This document shows, piece after piece, positions 17,892-26,821 of a stretch of DNA of 64,000 bases. Each line of letters starts with the position of its first letter. Position 1 is the first letter of the stretch. This DNA is from Amycolatopsis vastitatis (GTDB lineage Bacteria; Actinomycetota; Actinomycetes; Mycobacteriales; Pseudonocardiaceae). The stretch covers positions 248,001 through 312,000 of the forward strand of contig NZ_NMUL01000023.1 of assembly GCF_002234595.1 (NCBI RefSeq). Direction: 5' to 3'. Position numbers and translations under genes: made by a program. Below the pieces are notes generated by a model. The model made no database searches. It was not told the DNA's origin and saw nothing but the letters and a program-made list of their open reading frames with translations.

Positions 17892-18412
17892 TTCGGAATG
17901 GCCGCAGGTTCAATGGCACGAGCGAAACGTACATGTTCGCTCGCTGTCGAAGGGGCACAGCCGACCGCCCGCGCGACATCGCGGACACCCGCCGCAGGAC
18001 TGCTTGCCAAGTAGTTCGTAATATCGGCTCGCAAGTCTCGCGGCGGCCGCGAGACTTGCGGCGTCCGAGCGTGCGCTGCTGCCGGGAACGCGGCCGGTAC
18101 GGTGTTCGTTCCCCGGTCCATGTAGTCGATGGCTTTCCTGAGACGATCAGGACTGTCTCGAAAGTGTCCAAGGCCGCTGTTGCAGTGGCCGCAAAGGATG
18201 CCGCGGATACACGCTCCACATGATCGAATTCCACGGCAGCAAGTGTGATCGTGATCGACCATCCATCCCTTGCTGCCCGGAGAGTCCGTGCCGCAGAGCG
18301 CACACTGGTGCCCCTGGTCAGCGAGGATCTGATCCCACGTGCTCTCTGTGATGTTGTAGGTGTGCTTGAGTCGCCGCGCCCTGCTGCTGCCTCGTGGAAT
18401 GTCGTCGTCCAT
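17801..18412 (-). CDS. Recombination endonuclease VII-like HNH protein with C-terminal HTH-like region
   Basis: 203 residues from ATG 18412 (GGAG close upstream; a GTG at 18445 would add 11). Residues about 25-95 match the endonuclease VII fold: WDQILADQGHQCALCG (first Cys pair), DHDH (HNH histidines) and RGILCGHCNSGLGHF (second Cys pair). Such enzymes bind zinc and cut branched or mismatched DNA, and are common in phages and mobile elements. Residues about 125-160 (RDVARAVGCAPSTASEHVRFAR) look like a helix-turn-helix. The last ~30 residues overlap the integrase remnant in a different frame and may be read-through created by the deletion that joined them. Divergent from jetD, 149 bases apart. 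Confidence 0.7.
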   Translation of the reverse strand: MDDDIPRGSSRARRLKHTYNITESTWDQILADQGHQCALCGTDSPGSKGWMVDHDHTCCRGIRSCGACIRGILCGHCNSGLGHFRDSPDRLRKAIDYMDRGTNTVPAAFPAAAHARTPQVSRPPRDLRADITNYLASSPAAGVRDVARAVGCAPSTASEHVRFARAIEPAAIPNWRGGEKTPYKGLRRTTSGTTSPECSMMPG

Positions 18413-18561
18413 GGCTCCATCGTCCAACGGATACCGACAGCTCACGACCGTCTCAAGTCACGCCCAGACACCGTCACGCCAAGCAAGATCCCGAACGCCG
18501 GTATCCGCGGGCGAGCCCGGCACCGAGGGCATCGCCACCCGAGCCGGAGGGAAGTCGAGCG

Positions 18562-19791
18562 ATGCCGCAGCGCCGGATATGCTGGGGCGTCGTGGAACTG
18601 CCGTCCGCCTTGATGCCGCTCTGGCAGGCCGTGCACGCGCGACTGTCGACCGGCTTGCCGGTCAGCCGGGTCAGGGTCGGGCCGCTTGATCTCGACCAGC
18701 GGAACGCCATTGCCGACCTGCTCGGCTCCGATCGGCTGCCTGGCGACCACGTCGAAATCGCTCTTGCCAAGCTCGACGAACTCCTGCTGGAACGAACCGG
18801 CCGCGACGTACGCTATGTCGTCACGCAACTGGTCGGTCCGATCGGCGACCGCGCTGCCGAGCGTCGCGAAGCCGCCGAACGGCGAGCAGAACTCTGGGAC
18901 TGGCTCGCCGGCCACCCGGTCGTCGTGGCCCAGCCCGCTTTGACCCACTGGGTCGCCGGTGTCCGGCGGGCCGGGCTCGTCGACGGGTCCGTCGACCGGA
19001 CGAAGGAAGAACTCGGGAAAGTCCTGAAGGTGCTCGCCGAACTACCAGCCGCCGGGCAGCCGCTGCCTTCGTTCGCGGACGACGTGCTCGGCGACACCCA
19101 CGCCCTGGACGAGGGCAAACGCTGCGCCAACCTCGTCCTGAAAGCCCTGGTCGCGATCTACGACGTCCCGCCGCCGGCCGACGCCCCCGAGCGCCGGGCC
19201 TTGTGGGAACGGGCCGGGATCGCCGATGACCAGCTTTCCTCCACCGTCCTCGCCGCCGGGCTCCGGACCACCGGTGACGACGTCGTCAGCGGCATCCTCG
19301 GCCTGTGCGCGGACGCCGGTTTGGCGGCGACGCTGACTTTGCAGCAGCTCCGGGCCACGACGCGGACGGCCGGCGCGCCACCGGAGGTGTGGGTCTTCGA
19401 GAACCCCAGCGTGCCCGCCGTGGCGCTCGACCGGTTCGGCGCTCGCTGCCCGCCGCTGGTGTGCACGTCGGGGTGGCCGAGCAGCGCCGGCATCCTCCTG
19501 CTCAACCGGCTCCGCGAAGCCGGTTCGACGCTGCACTACCACGGCGACTTCGACGGCGAAGGGCTGAGGATCGCCGCCAACGTCGTGGCGAGGACCGGTG
19601 CCGTGCCGTGGCGGATGAGCAGCGCCGACTACCTCGCCGCCGTGGCCGATGGGCCGTTTGTCGGCCGGGTCACCGAGGTGCCATGGGATCCGCAGCTGGC
19701 CGGGCATCTCACCGAAGCCGGCACGACGGTTCCCGAGGAGCGGCTGGCAATGGCTCTTCTGGATGAAATCGCCGAGCGGACAACAAGGTGA
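18562..19791 (+). CDS. jetD: Wadjet JetD, TIGR02679/DUF2399 Toprim-like nuclease
   Basis: 409 residues from ATG 18562 (GGAGG 11 bases upstream; later starts at GTG 18592 or ATG 18613 are possible). The N-terminal part (VRVGPLDLDQRNAIADLLGS) is the TIGR02679 head. The C-terminal domain is Toprim-like: acidic FEN (about 278) and HGDFDGEG (about 328), the metal site of DUF2399. In Wadjet, JetD is the nuclease that cleaves plasmid DNA after JetABC extrudes it as loops. Here it is the first gene of the operon, followed after 80 bases by jetA, whereas jetD is usually last. Complete, no lesions seen. Confidence 0.9.
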   Translation: MPQRRICWGVVELPSALMPLWQAVHARLSTGLPVSRVRVGPLDLDQRNAIADLLGSDRLPGDHVEIALAKLDELLLERTGRDVRYVVTQLVGPIGDRAAERREAAERRAELWDWLAGHPVVVAQPALTHWVAGVRRAGLVDGSVDRTKEELGKVLKVLAELPAAGQPLPSFADDVLGDTHALDEGKRCANLVLKALVAIYDVPPPADAPERRALWERAGIADDQLSSTVLAAGLRTTGDDVVSGILGLCADAGLAATLTLQQLRATTRTAGAPPEVWVFENPSVPAVALDRFGARCPPLVCTSGWPSSAGILLLNRLREAGSTLHYHGDFDGEGLRIAANVVARTGAVPWRMSSADYLAAVADGPFVGRVTEVPWDPQLAGHLTEAGTTVPEERLAMALLDEIAERTTR

Positions 19792-19871
19792 CAAACCGTG
19801 GTCACGAAGTCCGGGGTTCAAGAACTGTCGGTGCCCTCCCGTAACGTGGCCGCAGACCATTGGGAGGCAGC

Positions 19872-21410
19872 ATGGATCCGATCCGTGTCCCGCCCGAGAT
19901 GTTCCGCTTCACCAGCGGGGATCGAGCCGGGCTCGACGTCTCGATCCTGCATGCCTTCGGTGAGGCGAACGAACGGCTCGAGACCGCCTTGGGCCTGGAC
20001 GACGTGCGAGCCTGGCTTCGTTCGATCGGCTGGCTCGAAGCGGTCGACGACGACGAACTCACCCGACGGCTGAACCAGCTCCACGACTGGAAACTCGTCG
20101 ACGTGGTCCAGAACCACTCCGAGGATTACCGCACCGCCGGTGAGTACGAACGCCGTAACCTGCAGTACTCCCTGACCCGCCAAGGCGAAGCCGCCTTCGC
20201 GGGCGTCGTGCACGCCATGAACGTCCTGGCCGCCACCGGTGCGCTGCAGACCGCAGTCCTCGACGCGATCGCGGACCGGCTCGGTGATCTGGTCCTGGAA
20301 CTGGAACGGGGGACCAACCGGCGAATCTTCACCGCACTCCTCGAGCTCGAGGCTCACCTCGAAGCGTTGCGCGGCAACACGAAACAGTTCAACGGCGAGC
20401 TGCAACGGCTGCTGCGCGTCGATGGCGCCAACCTCACGACGTTCCACGAGGTCAAGGCGAGCACGGTTGCCTACCTCCAGGAATTCCTCACCAACCTCGA
20501 GCACCGGGCACACACGATCACGGTCCGCATCCGGCAGGTCGAGGAACACGGCGTCGGCCTGATGCAGGTGCGCGCCTTGGCCGGTGCCGATCTCCCCCAG
20601 CTGACGTCCATCGATCCGGGGCCGGCTTGGCTCGAACACCGGCGTGCGAAATGGGCGGGCCTGCGCACCTGGTTCCTGCCCGTCGACGACTCCCGGCCGC
20701 GGGTCGAGCAGCTGCACATCGTGGCCCGGAAGGCGATCATCGCCCTGCTCCAGGTGCTCGACCGGATCACGGAGTCGCGGCGGCGGGCGAGCAGCGCCGT
20801 CGCCGACTTTCGTGAGCTGGCACGGTGGTTCACGGTGGTTCCCGCCCAGGACGACCTCCACCGGTTGTGGTCGACGGTCTTCGGGCTCAGCTCCGCCCGC
20901 CACGCTCACCTGGCTCATCCGGACCCCGAGCTGATCAGTTCGACGTCACCGTGGGCGGCGGCTCCGCCGGTCGAGGTCTCACCGCTGCTCAGGACCAGCG
21001 GCCGCACCGAGCGATTCAGCCGCACGGGCAAAGTCCGTGACGTCGCGGCCGTGCGCGCGGCCAGAGCCGAGCAGGCACGGGCGGAGCGTGCGGAACTGGA
21101 GGCGGCGTGGGACATGCTCGACACCGGCGGCGCGGTCCGGCTGTCCTCGTTCGGCACGCTCGACCAAGGCGTGTTCGAACGGCTCCTGGATCTGCTGGGG
21201 CGTGCGCTGGGCGCCGCCCCCGGCCGCGCCGGCAGCCGGCGGAGCATGACTTCCGACGGCCGGATCGAGATCGTTCTCCGAGCGCCGCGGGACGGCTCGA
21301 CGGCCACGCTGACCACTCCCCGAGGGCAGTTCCGCGGGCCGGACTACGAGGTCGAGATCCGGACGGCCGGTCAGCGGTCCGAGCGGCGGACCGCCGGAGG
21401 CCGCCCGTGA
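19872..21410 (+). CDS. jetA: Wadjet JetA, TIGR02677/DUF2397 kleisin-like subunit
   Basis: 512 residues from ATG 19872 with GGGAGG five bases upstream; a TTG 12 bases earlier is less likely. Starts VPPEMFRFTSGDRAGLDVSIL, the typical head of TIGR02677 proteins. The middle is helical with long heptad-like stretches (RIFTALLELEAHLEALRGN; RRASSAVADFRELARWF), as expected for the kleisin that bridges the SMC-like JetC heads. The C-terminal third is Arg/Ala-rich (VRAARAEQARAERAELEAAW). The stop overlaps the GTG of jetB (GTGA), so the two are translationally coupled. Confidence 0.92.
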   Translation: MDPIRVPPEMFRFTSGDRAGLDVSILHAFGEANERLETALGLDDVRAWLRSIGWLEAVDDDELTRRLNQLHDWKLVDVVQNHSEDYRTAGEYERRNLQYSLTRQGEAAFAGVVHAMNVLAATGALQTAVLDAIADRLGDLVLELERGTNRRIFTALLELEAHLEALRGNTKQFNGELQRLLRVDGANLTTFHEVKASTVAYLQEFLTNLEHRAHTITVRIRQVEEHGVGLMQVRALAGADLPQLTSIDPGPAWLEHRRAKWAGLRTWFLPVDDSRPRVEQLHIVARKAIIALLQVLDRITESRRRASSAVADFRELARWFTVVPAQDDLHRLWSTVFGLSSARHAHLAHPDPELISSTSPWAAAPPVEVSPLLRTSGRTERFSRTGKVRDVAAVRAARAEQARAERAELEAAWDMLDTGGAVRLSSFGTLDQGVFERLLDLLGRALGAAPGRAGSRRSMTSDGRIEIVLRAPRDGSTATLTTPRGQFRGPDYEVEIRTAGQRSERRTAGGRP

Positions 21411-22651
21411 GCAAGCTGAACAACCAGCTGGTGACCGCCGAACGCGACGAGGTCGCGCACGGCATCCGCCGGCTGCTCGCGACCCCGTTGATCATCGAAC
21501 GCGGTCAGCCGGAGGCGTTCGACCTCGTCAGGCGCCGAAGAGAACCGATCCGGAAGTGGTTCGACTACTACTGCGGCTGGACTCTGACCGTCGAACCGCG
21601 GCTCGGCTACGCCCGGCTGGTCAAGGTGCGGACCGTCACGGACCCGACCCGGCCCGCCCGGCGCCTGCGGTCCGGGCGGGCCCCGTTCGACCGCCGCCGC
21701 TACGCGCTGCTGTGCGTCGTCGCCGCCGAACTGCTCTCCGTGCCGGTGACCACGATCGGGCTGCTGGCCGATCGGGTCGGCCGCGCGACCTCGGCGGACG
21801 ACGTCGTGCCGGCTTTCGACACGGCCGCCCGCGGCGAACGCATGGCGTTCGTCGACGTCCTGCGCCTGCTGGAGTCGTACGGTGTGGTCGAGGTCGTCGA
21901 CGGGACGACCGAGGCCTACGTGGATTCGGCGGAGGCGAAGGTCCTCTACCGAATCGACGCGACGCTGCTGCTCCGGCTCCTGGCCGCGCCCGTCGGGGCT
22001 TCGCAGCTGGGCGTGCCGATCGACGACGTGGCGCTGCACTTCGACGAGCTGCTCGCCGCTGTGTCGCGCGAGCGTCGCTACGGTCTTGCGTCCGGCGCTC
22101 ACGACGAAACCGCGACCAGGTCGGACGTCCAGCGGAACCTGTGGCTCCGGCATTCGGTGTTCCGCCGGCTCGTCGACGATCCCGTGCTCTACTTCGACGA
22201 CCTCAGCGCCGACGAACGCGCCTACCTCGCCTCGCCGAGCGGGCGGCAGCTGCTACGCCGGGCCGCGGACCAAGCCGGCTTCGTCCTCGAAGAACGCGCC
22301 GAAGGAGTTCTTTTCGTCGATGTCGACGGGCTGGCGACCGACAGCCGCTTCCCGGATGACACCGGTAATGCCAAGGTGGCGGCGCTGCTCCTGCTCGAAT
22401 CCTTGTCCACTCCGTCCACAGTGGAGCAGCTCGAGATCGAAGCGGCGGCCTTGCTCGACCGGTTCCCCCGCTGGGCGAAGTCGTACCGGGACGAAGACGG
22501 TCCGCGCCAGCTTGCCGCCGACGCCCTCGGGATCTTGGCGGCGTTCGGGCTGGTTCAGCAGGAAGGCGGCTTGGTCAGGCCGCTGCCGGCCGCGGCCCGC
22601 TACGCGGTGCGCGACGCCCGGACCACCGACCCTGGAGAGGCGACGCCATGA
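21407..22651 (+). CDS. jetB: Wadjet JetB, TIGR02678/DUF2398 KITE-like subunit
   Basis: 414 residues; GTG at 21407 within the jetA stop, GGAGG six bases upstream. RRLLATPLIIERGQPEAFDLVR and KWFDYYCGWTLTVEPRLGYARLVK are hallmark N-terminal sequences of TIGR02678. The rest is consistent with tandem winged-helix modules that bind the kleisin, as KITE proteins do in SMC complexes. It acts with JetA and JetC as the loop-extruding motor. The stop overlaps the ATG of jetC (ATGA). Confidence 0.92.
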   Translation: MSKLNNQLVTAERDEVAHGIRRLLATPLIIERGQPEAFDLVRRRREPIRKWFDYYCGWTLTVEPRLGYARLVKVRTVTDPTRPARRLRSGRAPFDRRRYALLCVVAAELLSVPVTTIGLLADRVGRATSADDVVPAFDTAARGERMAFVDVLRLLESYGVVEVVDGTTEAYVDSAEAKVLYRIDATLLLRLLAAPVGASQLGVPIDDVALHFDELLAAVSRERRYGLASGAHDETATRSDVQRNLWLRHSVFRRLVDDPVLYFDDLSADERAYLASPSGRQLLRRAADQAGFVLEERAEGVLFVDVDGLATDSRFPDDTGNAKVAALLLLESLSTPSTVEQLEIEAAALLDRFPRWAKSYRDEDGPRQLAADALGILAAFGLVQQEGGLVRPLPAAARYAVRDARTTDPGEATP

Positions 22652-25600
22652 CGGTGACCGAACTTCCGCGCCATGCCACCGAAGAACCCACGGCACGCCC
22701 CGTGCGATGGGTGCCGGCCCGCGCCGGGATTCTCAACGTCTGGCGCTACTACGACGAGGTGTTCGAATTCCACGAAGGGCGCTTGCTGCTGCGCGGGCCC
22801 AACGGAAGCGGGAAGTCGAAGGCCCTGGAGTTGCTGCTGCCGTTCCTGTTCGACGCGAGTCTGCGCGCGAACCGGCTCTCGACGTTCGGCACCGGTGAAC
22901 GCACCATGCACTGGAACCTCATGGGCGAAGGTGCCACCGGCACGACCCGGGTGGGCTACGTCTGGCTCGAGTTCCGCTTCCCCGGCGAGCCGGAGCGGTG
23001 GTTCACGTGCGGCGCCCGGTTGCAGGCGAGTTCCCACACGAACACCGTCCACCCGGACTACTTCACCACCAGCCTGCGCATCGGTCCCGACGGGCTCTCC
23101 CTCGTCAACGAAGCAGGCCAGCCGCTGACGAAAAGCGTGCTGGAGGAGCGCCTCGGGACGGAAGGTGTCATCCACGGCAACGCGGGCGAGTACCGCGCCG
23201 AGGTCCGTACGACGCTGTTCCCGGGGTTGAACGAGCAACGCTTCGACGCGTTGATCATGGCTCTGCTCCAGCTGCGCATGCCGAAGCTGTCGCAGCGGCT
23301 GGACCCCAGTCTCCTGTCCAGCCTGCTCTCCCGGGCGTTGCCCCCGTTGGGGCAGCAGGAAATCACCGAGCTCGCCGAAGGCTTCGAACGGCTCGACGCG
23401 CAACGAGACCGGCTCAAAGCGCTCGAGGACGAGGTCGCCGCGACCGGGACGCTGGCCGCGCGCCAGCGGACCTATGCGCAGCGCGTCCTGCGGGCCGGCG
23501 CCGCGACATTGATTTCGGCGACCACCGAGCTGGACAACCTGGCCAAGGCCGCCCGTGACTCGGCGGAACGCTATGAGGCCACCGCCCTCCGGAAGGAGGA
23601 AGCCGAGCGCCGCGCCGAGGAGCTCGCCGGAGAAAGCAGCACCACCGAAGCGCGCAAGACGGGGCTGATGGAAAGTGAGGAATACAAGCAAGGTCAAGAG
23701 CTGGACCGCTTGCGCAGCCGGACGGCCGGCGCGAAGGCCGACGCGGAGCGGCTCGGCCGGGATGCGGCGAACAAGCGAGCCGCCGCGGACGAGGATGAGC
23801 TGGCCCGGCAGGCGGCCGCCCAGACCGTGGTCCAGCAGGCCGAAGCCGTTCGCGTCCAAGAGCTCGAGACGCGCAACGCCGCTGCTCGGGCCGGCTTGGT
23901 CAGCGTGCACGAGGAGGTCGCGGCCCAGCTGGAAGCCGAGACGAATGCTGCCCGCACCTTGCTCACCGCGGCCGTGAGGAGCCGGGAAGGTCAGCTTGAG
24001 GCGGTCGGAAAAGCGCTCGACAGCCACGAGCGTGCCGTGGACCGGCGAACGCAGGCGGAAACCGACCTGGAGACGGCCAGGTCCCGGCTTGCCGAGGCCC
24101 AGGACCTGCTCACGGCCGCGGTCGCCGAACGCGAAACCGCCTTGACCGCGTTGGGAGACGAACTGCTGGCTTGGGTTGCCGACTGTCGCGAGCTGACCTT
24201 CCCCGATCCCGAAAGCCTGCTGGCTCAGCTGGAATCGGAGCCGGCGGTGCTCGCGACGGTCGACGCGATCACAACGCCGATCCTGGAGGACATCACCCGT
24301 CAGGAGACGACAGCCGGTTCAGCGCTGGCGGCTGCGCGACGCGAGCGCGCCGATTTGCTCGTCGTTCTCGACCGGCTCCGCACCGAACAAGACTTGCCGC
24401 CCGCCGCCCCACCGACCCGGACGGCCGACCGCACCGCCATGACCGGTGCACCACTGTGGCGACTCATCGACTTCGCCGTCGGGACGCCGGCTCGGACGGC
24501 AACGGCGGTCGAGGCGGCGCTCGAAGGAAGCGGCCTCCTGGACGCGTGGGTCGGTCCGCGTGGCGAAGTCGACGGCCACGACGTCTTCGCGGATTCCGAC
24601 GCTCTCCTCCCGGTGGCAGGTCGTTCTCTCGACGAGGTTCTGGTGGCCGAACGGCACTCAGGCGTCGAGCCCGGCACCGTCGAACGGCTGTTGAAGTCGA
24701 TCGCCTTCGGCGAAGAGCTGCCTGAGGGCACCCCTGCGGCCATCGGTGCCGATGGGTCATGGCGGCTGGGCTCGCTCAGCGGAAGCTGGGAAAAGGAGCA
24801 GGCTTCCTACGTCGGCACGCTGGCACGCCAGCGAGCCCGGCAGCGTCGTATCGACGAACTGACGGCCTCGGTCGCCGAATACGACGGCTTGGTGACCTCG
24901 CTCGGCGAAGAGCTGACCGCGTTGCGGACGCGTCGCGAGGTAATCGCCCATGAACGTGCGGCACGCCCCCGCCACGACGCGGTGGCAGCTGCCACGGAGA
25001 CCGTCTTACGCCTTGAATCGGCTCGTGCGGCCGCCGAGCAGTTCGTCCGGGATCGGGTTGCCGAGGTCACCAGGCGCGACCGGGAGGTGGCACGCGCGCT
25101 CCACGAACTGACCGGCATCGCTGCCGAGCACAGCGTGCCGACCGATCGCACGGCACTCGGGAACCTCGCCACTGCCATCGCCTCGTACCGGGGCCAGGCC
25201 GACGGCTGGTTGGAAGCGCACGCCAGGCTGGTCGGCTTCCGGCAGGTGGCCGCCTCCACCGCCGAACAGGCGCGGCGTTCGGCGGAGATCGCCTCCGAGC
25301 GGGGGGAAGACGCCGCGAGAGCAGCCGGAGAACACGAACGCTGGGCTGCCACTCTCGAAGCCGTGGACAGCACTTTCGGCGTCGACTACCGCGAAGTGCT
25401 CGGCGAAATCGAGACTTTGCGAACCAAGTTGCGAGAACTCGACGCGGCCCAGCGGGCGATCACGCTCTCGATCAGGGACCTCGCCACGCAGCTGGGTGAG
25501 TTCAGGGTTCGCCACGAAACGGACGCCGAAGCCCACACGCTGGCAGCGGCACGCCGCGACGCCGCGGCGCACCGGTTCCGCCGGCTGGCCACCGGTGTCT

Positions 25601-26721
25601 TCACCGCCGACAGCGGAATCAACGACCGGGCCGCTTTCGATGCCACACTAGCGTCCTCGGACGGCGTCCGCGCCGCACTGGAGGCGGCCCGTCTGGTCGC
25701 GGCGGCCTGGCCGGCCGTCCCCCACTCGCCGGCCAACATCGGGGACGCGCTGCACCGGCTTTCCGAGTCCGTCCATTCCTGCCGCGAAACGTTGAAGTCG
25801 CGGGCCGACCTCGACCTCGAGACAGACGACGACGTGCAGGTCTTCACCGCGGTGGTCGACGGCATCCGGGTCGGCGCGGCGGAACTGTTGAACATCCTCC
25901 GAACGGAAGCCGAACAGAGCCGCCACGAGATCACCGAGCGCGAGCGGCAGCTCTTCGACCAAACCCTCACGGGCGACACCCGGCGGCACCTGGCCGCGCG
26001 GATCAGGCAGGCGAACGAGCTCGTCGACGGGATGAACGCACGTCTGGAGCGGGTGCGAACGGCGTCCAAAGTGGCGGTCCGGTTGGTCTGGCAGGTGGCG
26101 CCGGACCTGCCGACCGGCACCAAAGCGGCACGCGACCTCCTGCTCAAGGATCCGGCGGGGTTGAACGACTCGGAACGAGAGTCTCTGCACCGGTTCTTCC
26201 GGGATCGGATCGAACAGGCCAAGGCGGACGACACCGCGACGAGCTGGGAACAGCAGCTCGCCCAGGTCTTCGACTACACGGCATGGCACCAGTTCGTCGT
26301 CAAGGTCGATCGCGCCAACGGCGAAGGCTGGAAGCTGCTGACCCGCAAGCTGCACGGTGCCCTGTCGGGTGGGGAAAAGGCGATCGCGCTGCACCTGCCG
26401 TTGTTCGCCGCCGTGGCCGCGCACTACCAGGCTGCCCCGGAGGCCCCTCGCGTCATCCTGCTCGACGAGGTCTTCGTCGGGGTCGACACCACCAACCGCG
26501 GGCAGGTGTTCGCCCTGCTGTCGGCCCTCGACCTCGACCTGATGCTGACGTCCGACCACGAGTGGTGCGTGTACTCGGAGCTGAGCGGCATCGGCATCCA
26601 TCAGCTGATCACCGGCTCCGATGGCGACGATGCCGTGACGACGGCTCGCTTCACCTGGGACGGCCATGAACTGCTGACGGCTGACCAGCCGACCGGGGAA
26701 CCACCTGTGGCTTGTCCTTGA
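22648..26721 (+). CDS. jetC: Wadjet JetC, TIGR02680 SMC-like ATPase
   Basis: 1357 residues, start ATG overlapping the jetB stop. Walker A GPNGSGKS (50-57) lies near the N terminus. A long coiled coil rich in Ala/Glu/Arg (about 250-1150) follows. The C-terminal half-head carries the ABC signature LSGGEKA (about 1238) and Walker B VILLDEVFVGVD (about 1270). This is the complete SMC/MukB-like layout: two half-heads joined by a folded coiled-coil arm. It powers loop extrusion on circular DNA so that JetD can cut. The full length is intact. Wadjet of this TIGR02677-02680 set restricts plasmids in tested bacteria. Confidence 0.93.
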   Translation: MTVTELPRHATEEPTARPVRWVPARAGILNVWRYYDEVFEFHEGRLLLRGPNGSGKSKALELLLPFLFDASLRANRLSTFGTGERTMHWNLMGEGATGTTRVGYVWLEFRFPGEPERWFTCGARLQASSHTNTVHPDYFTTSLRIGPDGLSLVNEAGQPLTKSVLEERLGTEGVIHGNAGEYRAEVRTTLFPGLNEQRFDALIMALLQLRMPKLSQRLDPSLLSSLLSRALPPLGQQEITELAEGFERLDAQRDRLKALEDEVAATGTLAARQRTYAQRVLRAGAATLISATTELDNLAKAARDSAERYEATALRKEEAERRAEELAGESSTTEARKTGLMESEEYKQGQELDRLRSRTAGAKADAERLGRDAANKRAAADEDELARQAAAQTVVQQAEAVRVQELETRNAAARAGLVSVHEEVAAQLEAETNAARTLLTAAVRSREGQLEAVGKALDSHERAVDRRTQAETDLETARSRLAEAQDLLTAAVAERETALTALGDELLAWVADCRELTFPDPESLLAQLESEPAVLATVDAITTPILEDITRQETTAGSALAAARRERADLLVVLDRLRTEQDLPPAAPPTRTADRTAMTGAPLWRLIDFAVGTPARTATAVEAALEGSGLLDAWVGPRGEVDGHDVFADSDALLPVAGRSLDEVLVAERHSGVEPGTVERLLKSIAFGEELPEGTPAAIGADGSWRLGSLSGSWEKEQASYVGTLARQRARQRRIDELTASVAEYDGLVTSLGEELTALRTRREVIAHERAARPRHDAVAAATETVLRLESARAAAEQFVRDRVAEVTRRDREVARALHELTGIAAEHSVPTDRTALGNLATAIASYRGQADGWLEAHARLVGFRQVAASTAEQARRSAEIASERGEDAARAAGEHERWAATLEAVDSTFGVDYREVLGEIETLRTKLRELDAAQRAITLSIRDLATQLGEFRVRHETDAEAHTLAAARRDAAAHRFRRLATGVFTADSGINDRAAFDATLASSDGVRAALEAARLVAAAWPAVPHSPANIGDALHRLSESVHSCRETLKSRADLDLETDDDVQVFTAVVDGIRVGAAELLNILRTEAEQSRHEITERERQLFDQTLTGDTRRHLAARIRQANELVDGMNARLERVRTASKVAVRLVWQVAPDLPTGTKAARDLLLKDPAGLNDSERESLHRFFRDRIEQAKADDTATSWEQQLAQVFDYTAWHQFVVKVDRANGEGWKLLTRKLHGALSGGEKAIALHLPLFAAVAAHYQAAPEAPRVILLDEVFVGVDTTNRGQVFALLSALDLDLMLTSDHEWCVYSELSGIGIHQLITGSDGDDAVTTARFTWDGHELLTADQPTGEPPVACP

Positions 26722-26790
26722 CAACGGCTTGACCTGGTTGACGCCTTCTCAAATGCAGGCCGATGTGAAAAGCTTTGACCAGTCAGCTTC

Positions 26791-26804
26791 TGACAACGTT
26801 GTCA
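26791..26804. promoter_or_regulatory. Perfect 14-bp palindromic operator (LacI-type) before the GH92 gene
   Basis: TGACAACGTTGTCA is a perfect palindrome 17 bases before the mannosidase start and immediately before its ribosome site. Its size and central CG fit operators of LacI-family sugar regulators. A bound repressor would block initiation of this gene. No LacI gene lies nearby, so the regulator must be elsewhere. Confidence 0.7.
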
Positions 26805-26821
26805 CCTGGGAGGTGCGTCCC

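Noticed and set aside
21107..21406. Upstream extension of jetB
   Set aside because: The extension is Arg/Pro-rich out-of-frame jetA sequence; GTG 21407 has a proper ribosome site and the family start.
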